DNA of 64,000 bases from NCBI GenBank assembly GCA_964650485.1, contig CAZYTX010000016.1, positions 4,644-68,643 on the forward strand, given 5' to 3'. The position numbers were made by a program, and so were the translations under genes. Of the stretch, positions 57,485 to 64,000 are shown piece after piece. The notes below the pieces were generated by a model. The model was not told the DNA's origin. It searched no databases and saw only the letters and a program-made list of their open reading frames with translations. Numbering within the stretch: position 1 is the stretch's first letter; every line of letters begins with the position of its first letter. Source of the stretch: CAZYTX01 sp964650485. Lineage in GTDB: Bacteria > RBG-13-61-14 > DATKZS01.

Positions 57485-58798
57485 CTAGTCTTTCAACCTC
57501 CACCTCTGTCTTTTATCTTCCATCTTTTCGCAGTACGGATTGCCCTTGCCCTGTTCATACTCCTGCTCGGTTATGACCTTGCAGGCGGGGTCTCTCATGC
57601 ACTCCTCCACCTCGACCGGCTGGCTTACACCTTCTATCTCCCAGGAGTCGTACTTGCTCATGAATATCTTTTCTCCGGGATGCATCTCTTTATAGGACTG
57701 TGTAATGAGGCCCACCGAGGTGTGCCCGTTGGTCTTGAGCACTATCAGCTCGCCCAGAATCTCTTCGGGTATCCTTATCATCTCATCGTGCAGCCCGTCC
57801 TTGATGAGCTCGCAGGGCTTGTAGACCGTGAAGGCGTTGCCACGCTCCACTCCGTCTTCAACTCCCCTGTCAATGTATACAATGTCGTTTTCGCCCAAGA
57901 TTTTCGAGCCCCTCTTGCTTGCTATGATGTAGCCGTGCAGGGACTCGACATCCGTGGTCTTCACCTTGACCTTCTCCGCCAGGGGCTCGAAATAGGGCTT
58001 TATCAGGTCACCGTTGTGGATCTCCGCGTATGAATCTTCTATCTTTGCCGTGGACACGTCCACTTCCACCTCGATCACCTTCAGCTCGCCCAGGTTCAGT
58101 ATCTGATAACCTATGACCTCGCCGGTCACCGGATGCTTAATCTCCAGGTACTTCTCGCTATCAGGCATCTCTTTGACCCTGAAAATGCTGTAGCGGTCCC
58201 CCTTCACAACCCTGTCAACCTTGCCCACGTCCACGTACACTATGTCCCCTTCTCCCAGCATGGACTTGTGCATCTTGTTGTCCACGATCTTGCCCGCGGC
58301 CTCCATCTCCTCCAGCACCACGAACCCCAGGCTGCCCGTTGACTTATACACTATCTCCTTCTTCTCCTTCTCCTCGGCCTTCTCTTTGGCAGGACCCTCC
58401 TCGACTGCCTCTTCCGCAACCTCGGCATACTCCCGGGCCGCCAAACCCTCAGGATAAACGTATAAAATGTCGCCGGGGAAAATCAGGTGAGGGTTGATTA
58501 TAAAGGTGTTGCGCTCCCAGATCTTGGGCCAGTAGTAGGGGCTGTTCAAGTAACGTTCGGCTATGTCCCAGAGCGTGTCCCCGGTCTGGACGACGTAGGC
58601 AAGCCTTTTTACGTTGCCCTCCTGAATCCAGATCAGACCCATGGTGTCGAGCTCGACCTCGATCTCGCGAATGGTCACGTCCTCGCCCACAAGCCTCTCA
58701 GGGGCCGCTTCCTCCTGCGCGGCGCCGTTATGCACCAGCCCGGCAACAAGCATCATGACCAGCACCGACAGAGCCTTTCCAGCTATCCCCCTATTCAT
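57485..58798 (-). CDS. Exported LysM-domain protein
   Basis: 437-residue exported protein. Signal peptide VLVMMLVAGLVHNGAA, then a LysM domain (about 68-120: YVVQTGDTLWDIAERYLNSP and FPGDILYVYPEG) that should bind peptidoglycan. A Glu/Lys-rich linker (130-150) follows, then a long beta-rich C-terminal region with repeated GDIVYVDVGKVDRV- and NDIVYIDRGVEDGV-type units. The envelope location is clear, the enzymatic role is not. AGGAGG precedes the ATG. It is downstream of the coiled-coil/TPR gene by 50 nt, sharing its promoter. Confidence 0.85.
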   Translation of the reverse strand: MNRGIAGKALSVLVMMLVAGLVHNGAAQEEAAPERLVGEDVTIREIEVELDTMGLIWIQEGNVKRLAYVVQTGDTLWDIAERYLNSPYYWPKIWERNTFIINPHLIFPGDILYVYPEGLAAREYAEVAEEAVEEGPAKEKAEEKEKKEIVYKSTGSLGFVVLEEMEAAGKIVDNKMHKSMLGEGDIVYVDVGKVDRVVKGDRYSIFRVKEMPDSEKYLEIKHPVTGEVIGYQILNLGELKVIEVEVDVSTAKIEDSYAEIHNGDLIKPYFEPLAEKVKVKTTDVESLHGYIIASKRGSKILGENDIVYIDRGVEDGVERGNAFTVYKPCELIKDGLHDEMIRIPEEILGELIVLKTNGHTSVGLITQSYKEMHPGEKIFMSKYDSWEIEGVSQPVEVEECMRDPACKVITEQEYEQGKGNPYCEKMEDKRQRWRLKD

Positions 58799-58848
58799 TA
58801 TTGGTCCCTCCTTGATATGGCCTCTTAAAGCCTGCTTTCAAAATCCGG

Positions 58849-59784
58849 CTACCTGCAACAGGATACGAGCTTGTCCTCGGCCTCCTCCGCAAAGCTGGAG
58901 AAGGGGTACAAAATCTTCACCTCCCGCAGTGCGTCGGCCGCGTCCTCAATCCTGTCAAGCTCAAGCAAACAAAGACCCGTCTTGTAAAGGGCCTCGGGAG
59001 CATCCAGGCTCTGCACGTGCCTCTCCGAGACCACCCTGTACGCCTTTATCGCCTTTTCATACTCGCCGCGTTCATAATAATACTGCCCCAGCCAGAAAGC
59101 CACCTGGTCCTCGCGCTCCCCGCCTTTGCGCCCGAGGTAGCTCTCCATCATGGGTGTGGCCTTGGCTGCTTCCCCGTCCTTGACCAGCTTCTTTATCTTC
59201 TCGAATGAAGGACCGGCCTGCTTGGACCCCTTTACAGCCTCGCCCGTGCCGGGCTCCTCCACGTCGCTCTCAGAAAGAGCCGGCCGGGCGAGCGAGTCCC
59301 CGGTCTCCGGCGTGTTGGCTCCTGAGCCGTGTTTTGCGATTGTATTCTCCGGGTCCGGGAGCGGCACGTAATCGGTCCCGGGCAGGGAAGACTTGTGTTC
59401 TATCAAGGTGGTGGAATCCCCGTCGGAGTGGGCTATTATGAGCCTGCCCTTTTTCTTCTCGGGCCTTGCATCACCGGGCGAGAGCCTCACCACGTCGAGT
59501 CCAGACACCTGAGAGCCGCCGGCCACCGCTGCCGGGCCCGGCCGTGACGACCTCCTGCCTGCACTCGCGTACATGGTGTTCACCCTCTGCGAGAGGAGCT
59601 CCACTTTCATGGAAAGGTCCTCCACCTGTTTCCTCAGCTCGGCGTTCTGCCTCTCCAGGAACTCCACCCGCTCCGCAAGCTCCTTTTTACTGACCGAGGA
59701 AAACTTGAAGGGATTGTTGGCTCCCAGGCAAAGGAGGGACACTACCGCGACCACCATACCGGCCCTGCGCGCATTTTTCGGCAT
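58849..59784 (-). CDS. CpoB/YbgF-like coiled-coil and TPR envelope protein
   Basis: 311-residue exported protein. A basic N-terminus and one hydrophobic helix (AGMVVAVVSLLCLGAN) lead into a coiled coil (LAERVEFLERQNAELRKQVE, about 38-80). After a long low-complexity linker come C-terminal TPR-type repeats (FWLGQYYYERGEYEKAIKAY, then ALYKTGLCLLELDRIEDAAD). The layout of coiled coil plus TPR resembles CpoB/YbgF, which coordinates peptidoglycan synthesis with outer-membrane constriction. The Tol-Pal genes are absent. The ATG at 59784 has GGAGG 8-9 nt upstream and is preferred over a TTG ten codons before. Confidence 0.75.
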   Translation of the reverse strand: MPKNARRAGMVVAVVSLLCLGANNPFKFSSVSKKELAERVEFLERQNAELRKQVEDLSMKVELLSQRVNTMYASAGRRSSRPGPAAVAGGSQVSGLDVVRLSPGDARPEKKKGRLIIAHSDGDSTTLIEHKSSLPGTDYVPLPDPENTIAKHGSGANTPETGDSLARPALSESDVEEPGTGEAVKGSKQAGPSFEKIKKLVKDGEAAKATPMMESYLGRKGGEREDQVAFWLGQYYYERGEYEKAIKAYRVVSERHVQSLDAPEALYKTGLCLLELDRIEDAADALREVKILYPFSSFAEEAEDKLVSCCR

Positions 59785-59870
59785 TTTCTTCCGCCTCCGC
59801 TTTCGCTTCCGCAATAAGTAGGTGCTAAAGCTCTTGATGTCGTCTTAACCCGCTACAACTTTTGTATATA

Positions 59871-59900
59871 ATTATACTTAAATTACAGATCACTTGTCAA
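59871..59900 (-). promoter_or_regulatory. Consensus promoter of the envelope-protein pair
   Basis: On the minus strand TTGACA (59900-59895) and TATAAT (59876-59871), both perfect consensus, separated by 18 nt. The -35 is inside the palindrome ACTTGTCAAGT (59892-59902). Expected start near 59864, about 80 nt before the ATG at 59784. Confidence 0.6.
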
Positions 59901-59929
59901 GTAAATTATTTAATTTCAATGCCCCGGTT

Positions 59930-59957
59930 TTGAGTCCGGCCCCCAGGATGCTATCAT
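59930..59957 (+). promoter_or_regulatory. Candidate promoter of the frameshifted secreted-protein gene
   Basis: TTGAGT (59930-59935), a 16-nt spacer, TATCAT (59952-59957), about 40 nt before the GTG at 60003. Moderate match. Confidence 0.33.
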
Positions 59958-60002
59958 GTCTGGAACGTCTACCCAAAGGAAAATCAGACAAAGAGCGTCC
60001 CC

Positions 60003-60825
60003 GTGATTCAAAGATCAATCGCTTGTGTTCTATTAACCGTTGCCTTCGGCTCCCGGGCCTTTGCAGCTAAAGAGGTTTACAACTTCAAGGCAGGGGTCGA
60101 GACCAGGGCGGAGCAGGGCCTTGCAAAGGATGAGATCGCGCCCGTGACCGGAGCGGGCGGCTTCTTCACCTGGACCTACACCTTCTTCCTTTACCTGGAC
60201 GACGGCTCCAGCTCCAGGATACAGTTCACCTTCTGGAAGCTCTACCTCCTCACCCACCGAGGCATCTACTTCTCATTCATGGACAAGGGCAAGACGCATT
60301 ACCAGGGAAATAACCGGGATCGGCTACTGCGACCACAACAGGCAGACCATACTGCCGAACGAGCAGGTAAGGGACATATTCGCACTCAAGTCCTTCTCCG
60401 ACCACTTCGCCGTTCACTTCCTCGATTACATGGCCCCTCCCGAGTACGGCAATGAGAGGACAACGTGGATCATAATAATGAAGGACCGCGAAATACTCTA
60501 CGCCACAGACGACTGGGAAAGGCGGCCCTCCGACTACGTCACCGAGAAGAAGCGGGGCTACACTTACCCCGCCAGAATGGTGATCAATGTAAAAGAGCCG
60601 GAGTGCGGGCTGAGCGGCGAGCTCAGGTCCATACACTTTAACTACATGCTGCACGCCATGGAGTTCCTGCCCTCATTCATAAGGCCCGTTGCCAGAAAGT
60701 TTTTGAACGCCCCCGTTTTCATCCGCTCGGACGCGGTGGTAGACTGGCGCCTGGTCATGCCCGGGAGGGGGATTGACCGAGGATTCACCACCAGGGGAGA
60801 GTTCGAGACCAGCATAGTGAACTGA
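60003..60825 (+). pseudogene. Secreted protein of unknown function, frameshifted
   Basis: Starts at GTG with a signal peptide (MIQRSIACVLLTVAFGSRAFA) and reads well to about FSFMDKGK (base 60288). It then continues sensibly only in the +1 frame: ITREITGIGYCDHNRQTILP, ...FALKSFSDHFAVHFLDYMAP and on to the stop at 60825 (...GEFETSIVN). The first frame runs on as Arg/Gln-rich nonsense to 60455. The break lies between about 60280 and 60305, with no homopolymer or slippery heptamer in sight. One base lost, or a sequencing error, would explain it. Joined, it would be about 273 residues. Family not recognised. Confidence 0.6.
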
Positions 60826-60898
60826 GAGCTTGTGCGTGCCCCGGGCTTGCCGCCCCGAGGCCGAGTGGTTAAAAACTATAAGGGAGAGAAAAACTTTA

Positions 60899-60956
60899 GT
60901 TGAGTGAATCCTTATAAGCCCTGAAGGGGCGAAATAATTTGGAGGTACTACTCAAC
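60899..60956. repeat. Inverted-repeat pair around a CCCTGAAGGGGCG element
   Basis: GTTGAGT (60899-60905) and its complement ACTCAAC (60950-60956) flank a segment containing AGCCCTGAAGGGGCGAAATA (60917-60936), a small hairpin of the kind often seen in intergenic repeats. The gap 60826-61006 has no gene. Significance uncertain. Confidence 0.3.
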
Positions 60957-61006
60957 CAAGAGGTGTATAACTCTCAATCCAGGCATATGTAAAGCAAGGT
61001 GTAGCT

Positions 61007-62395
61007 ATGTCCGAGCAAGAAGAGAACACGGATTTTTTCGAAGAGCTGCTTGCCCAGGAGCCCGGAGGCGCGGAGTTTTCGCACTCGGCCGACGAGATTG
61101 TGGCACGCTTTACAAAGCTCGCCCCGGACCAGCAGGCCGAGGCCGCGGAGCGCCTCGTAAAGATGAGCTCGACCCAGGGCGTGCCCGAGATCATTGACAG
61201 GCTCTTTGAACAGGAGTCCACCACCCTGCCCGCGCTCATAAGCCTGGCCAGGCATAAGCAGGACAAGGGAGACGACATAAGCCCGGAAATGATCGCGGCC
61301 ATGCGGGCCTGGCTGTCGCTGTGCGAAGAGGACGCCTCCGAGTGCGATCCCAACGACTTCTTCTGGCTCCCGGGGCAGGTCCGGGAAGCCATAATAAGGC
61401 ACCTGGCCTCGTGGATGAAAAGCGACCTGCTTGAGGCACTGAAGCGGGACGCGTCGGATCGAGAAGGGAAAAAACGCATAGCAAAGGCCATACACCGAGC
61501 AAAGAGCGCCGGGGCTCAACTGCCCCTCCGGTCGGCCCGCGCCTTTGTGATGCCGGAGCAGGAGGAGCACTATGACGAGGCATGGGTGGCGCCGCCCGAC
61601 TCCACCGGCACCATGTTCTCGTACCTGTTCAAGACCATGCGCGGAAGAAACCACCTCTTCGTCATCCTGGCAAGCGACCAGGAAGGGATCATAAAGTTCG
61701 AGGGATACCAGGTTTCGAGGCCACGCTTTGACAAAATACTGGAGTCCACGAAAAAGAACCCCCATGCCATTATCGTGAAGGTGGAGCCAGGCTTCGCCCG
61801 CAGGCTGGTCCGCGAGGCTGAAGAGAGCGGCCGGCGCCGCGGTCGTTCCCAGAACGAGGATTACCTCGCAAGCAGGAGGTCCATCGGGATCGTGGACGAG
61901 CCCGAGGTCCCCCACCCGGTATGGGAGCACTTTGACCAGGATGAGCTCAAAGGAGAGCGCGGCCTGGTGAACAGGAGCGCGGAGCTGCTCGATCACCGCA
62001 TGTTCGAGAGCTGGCGCATCATGCCTCTCGAGGAAGGCAGGCTCATCGCCGATATCAGCGAGATGAGAAAGGGCCCGCTCCAGCTCTCCCTCCAGCAGCA
62101 AAAGCAGCGCGAGCGGGAACTGATCGAGAAGGAGGCTGAAAGAGCGGTCCAAGAGGTTGGCATGGACGTGTGGAAACAGAGGCTGCTTACCTGCGCTTAC
62201 CTGCTCCAGCTCATGGGTGAGGAGGAAAAGGCAAAGATGGCCGCGGCCGCGGGGCTTGCAGTCGAGGACCCCGGCCAGCCGCTCCCCCCCTTGTTCGTGG
62301 AGCTTATGAACGGGGAGGTGGAGCGGGCCATGGCGCCCGACGATGAGGGACCACAAGGACCGGACATGGGAAGAGGCGGGATAGTGGTCCCCTGA
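61007..62395 (+). CDS. Conserved-looking cytosolic protein of unknown function, upstream of glgA
   Basis: 462-residue soluble protein, no signal peptide or membrane helix. The acidic N-terminus (FFEELLAQEPGGAEFSHSAD) is followed by a helical HEAT-like region (about 25-165). A mixed alpha/beta core follows (about 175-270) with LFVILASDQEGIIKFEGYQV and NPHAIIVKVEPGFARRL, then a charged helical C-terminal region (SLQQQKQRERELIEKEAERA). I see no catalytic motif. The stop is 21 nt before glgA, so they probably form an operon. A role in glycogen metabolism is only suggested by this linkage. Confidence 0.72.
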   Translation: MSEQEENTDFFEELLAQEPGGAEFSHSADEIVARFTKLAPDQQAEAAERLVKMSSTQGVPEIIDRLFEQESTTLPALISLARHKQDKGDDISPEMIAAMRAWLSLCEEDASECDPNDFFWLPGQVREAIIRHLASWMKSDLLEALKRDASDREGKKRIAKAIHRAKSAGAQLPLRSARAFVMPEQEEHYDEAWVAPPDSTGTMFSYLFKTMRGRNHLFVILASDQEGIIKFEGYQVSRPRFDKILESTKKNPHAIIVKVEPGFARRLVREAEESGRRRGRSQNEDYLASRRSIGIVDEPEVPHPVWEHFDQDELKGERGLVNRSAELLDHRMFESWRIMPLEEGRLIADISEMRKGPLQLSLQQQKQRERELIEKEAERAVQEVGMDVWKQRLLTCAYLLQLMGEEEKAKMAAAAGLAVEDPGQPLPPLFVELMNGEVERAMAPDDEGPQGPDMGRGGIVVP

Positions 62396-62416
62396 CAAAG
62401 GACGAGAGGTGGACAA

Positions 62417-63871
62417 ATGAAGGTGATGATGGTGGCATCGGAAATGATGCCCTTTGCAAAGACAGGCGGGCTGGCCGACGTGGTCGGGGCCCTGCCGCTC
62501 GCGCTCGCAGAGCTCGGCGACCAGGTGTCGGTGGTGATCCCCTGCTACCGGGGTGTGGAAGAGAAGTGGAAACCGGAGCACACCGGCATGGAGCTCAAGT
62601 TCCCGGTTCTCCAGGGCGACCATTACATAGACAAGTGCGGCCAGGTGCTCCATACCAGCCTGAACGCAAAAGTCCAGGTATACCTCGTAAAGATGGACGA
62701 GTACTACGACCGCGAGGCGCTCTACGAAACACAAGAGGGCGACTACGAGGACAACTGCGCCCGCTTCATGTTCCTGTGCCAGGCCGCCCTGGAAATGGTG
62801 CGCTCCGGGTTCCTCCAGCCCGACGTGATCCACTGCCACGACTGGCAGTCCGCGCTGGCGCCCATATACCTCAATACAACAAGCAAGAACGAGCCCGGCC
62901 TCGAAGGGCTTCCCGTGGTCTTCACCATACACAACCTGGGATACCAGGGCATCTTCTGGCACTGGGACATGAGACTCATCGGACTGCCATGGGACTACTT
63001 CACCGTGGACTTCCTCGAGTACCACGGAAAGATCAGCCTGCTCAAGGGCGCACTGGTGTCCGCACACGCCATCACAACCGTGAGCAAAGGCTACACACGC
63101 GAAATACAGACACCCGAGTACGGCTACGGGCTGGAAGGAGTGCTCGCACAGAGAAGCCGGGACCTCTACGGCATAATCAACGGCATTGACTACACCATAT
63201 GGAACCCCGAGACCGACACAGAGATAGAAGCTAACTACTCGGTAAGGGACCTCGCAGGAAAGGCCCGCTGCAAGCAGGCTCTGCAAAAGGAGCTCGGCCT
63301 TCCGCAGTCCCCCGAGGTCCCACTGGTGGCCAGCATATCCAGGCTGGCGGACCAGAAGGGATTCGACCTCGTGGCCGCGGTCATGGATAAAATAATGGAA
63401 TCCGACATGCAGTTCGTGCTCCTCGGAACCGGCGACAAGAAGTACCACCGCATCTTCGAGGACCTTGAAAGGAACTGCCCCCAGAAGCTCAGCGTCAACA
63501 TCAAATACAACGAGACCCTGGCACACAGGATAGAGGCCGGAGCAGACATGTTCCTCATGCCCTCCCGGTACGAGCCCTGCGGACTCAACCAGCTCATAAG
63601 CAAGAAGTACGGAACCGTGCCGGTGGTCCGGGCCACGGGCGGGCTCGAAGACACCATCGTGCACTGGGACCCGGAATCCGCAACCGGAAACGGCTTCAAG
63701 TTCAAGGACTACACCCCGGAAGCTCTCTGGAAAACCCTCAACCTTGCGCTCGCAACCTACAAGAACAAGAAGGAGTGGCAACGGATCATCATGAACGCCA
63801 TGTACGACGACCACTCCTGGCGGGCATCCGCGGACCAGTACAGGCTGGTATATAACGCCGTCATAAAATAG
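62417..63871 (+). CDS. glgA: Glycogen (starch) synthase, GT5 family
   Basis: 484-residue GT-B glycosyltransferase that extends alpha-1,4-glucan, using ADP-glucose in bacteria. The N-terminal nucleotide-sugar site PFAKTGGLADVVGALPLAL with the KTGGL lysine is intact, as are VIHCHDWQSALAPIYL, the C-terminal domain motif VPLVASISRLADQKGFDLVA, LMPSRYEPCGLNQL with the catalytic Glu, and VVRATGGLEDTI. Length is normal. GAGAGGTGG precedes the ATG. No GlgB, GlgC or GlgP is present in the window. Bases 63872-64000 after it show no feature. Confidence 0.95.
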   Translation: MKVMMVASEMMPFAKTGGLADVVGALPLALAELGDQVSVVIPCYRGVEEKWKPEHTGMELKFPVLQGDHYIDKCGQVLHTSLNAKVQVYLVKMDEYYDREALYETQEGDYEDNCARFMFLCQAALEMVRSGFLQPDVIHCHDWQSALAPIYLNTTSKNEPGLEGLPVVFTIHNLGYQGIFWHWDMRLIGLPWDYFTVDFLEYHGKISLLKGALVSAHAITTVSKGYTREIQTPEYGYGLEGVLAQRSRDLYGIINGIDYTIWNPETDTEIEANYSVRDLAGKARCKQALQKELGLPQSPEVPLVASISRLADQKGFDLVAAVMDKIMESDMQFVLLGTGDKKYHRIFEDLERNCPQKLSVNIKYNETLAHRIEAGADMFLMPSRYEPCGLNQLISKKYGTVPVVRATGGLEDTIVHWDPESATGNGFKFKDYTPEALWKTLNLALATYKNKKEWQRIIMNAMYDDHSWRASADQYRLVYNAVIK

Positions 63872-64000
63872 TGGCCCCGCGGTCAACTTTTTCCTCGTGC
63901 CACAATCCAACGAAATCAGCATCTTACGGAATCGCGCGCCCTTCATAACGCCCTTTGCCGTATACACCGCCAAGTAGTACTTGGGACCATATCGCCCCGG

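Noticed and set aside
60280..60305. Programmed frameshifting in the secreted-protein gene
   Set aside because: There is no slippery heptamer, stop-codon context or homopolymer at the junction. A mutation or sequencing error is simpler.
1..64000. CRISPR array, tRNA or rRNA genes, insertion sequences
   Set aside because: No regularly spaced repeats, no cloverleaf-like sequences and no transposase-like reading frames were seen.

Overview
The window is high-GC DNA from a Gram-negative anaerobe. It has a TonB-dependent receptor, lipoproteins, a heptose-phosphate adenylyltransferase and many Fe-S and multiheme proteins. The combination of Nuo, Rnf, an Hmc-like cytochrome complex, a glycyl-radical activase, a 2-hydroxyacyl-CoA dehydratase-type protein and a corrinoid Fe-S-like protein best fits a Desulfobacterota (former Deltaproteobacteria) lineage. 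This placement is inferred from gene content only. AGG (Arg) and ATA (Ile) codons are common despite the high GC.

Layout. 1-9700: the distal part of a complex I operon (nuoGHIJKLMN), followed after 3 nt by a double-FHA protein. 10.4-11.4 kb: a P1-family peptidase. 11.4-20.0 kb, minus strand: a glycyl-radical activase, a TPR/cyclic-nucleotide receptor, a sodium/alanine symporter, a SAM hydrolase-family protein, two pairs of tandem paralogous exported proteins and an amino-acid permease. 20.1-21.8 kb: a small DUF4405-like membrane protein and an SGNH hydrolase. 22.0-28.3 kb: an unusual Rnf operon (rnfCDGEA plus an RnfB fused to a GltD-like NAD(P)H/FAD oxidoreductase). 28.5 kb: an RseC-like gene, divergent from 29.0-33.3 kb, an Hmc-like module (17-heme cytochrome, four-cluster ferredoxin, NrfD-type membrane protein fused to a hexaheme domain). 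33.3-34.7 kb: rho. 35.1-38.2 kb: a TonB receptor and a His-rich exported protein behind a promoter with an operator-like palindrome. 38.3-41.9 kb: a secreted alpha/beta hydrolase and RsmB. 42.0-47.7 kb: a radical SAM protein, a Cys-rich Fe-S protein, a corrinoid-protein-like protein and an M1 peptidase. 47.7-49.8 kb: RfaE2, a metallo-beta-lactamase-fold protein and BKACE. 49.9-51.8 kb: RlmE and phosphofructokinase. 51.8-52.5 kb: a decayed antitoxin gene and repeats. 52.5-57.4 kb: small proteins (HEAT-like, Nfu, ferredoxin, START-like, ACT regulator), an HgdB-like protein and a formyltransferase-like protein. 57.5-59.8 kb: LysM and coiled-coil/TPR envelope proteins. 60.0-63.9 kb: a frameshifted secreted protein, an unknown cytosolic protein and glgA.

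How it fits together. The most notable system is the electron-transfer island at 22.0-33.3 kb. RnfC has lost the FMN/NADH motifs of canonical RnfC, and RnfD lacks the loop that carries covalent flavin. RnfB instead carries an extra NAD(P)H/FAD module, and a multiheme cytochrome/NrfD module lies directly downstream. I read this as an Rnf variant whose pyridine-nucleotide site has moved from RnfC to RnfB and which may exchange electrons with periplasmic cytochromes. Complex I at 1-9.7 kb also has unusual insertions, including a CxxCH motif in NuoL.
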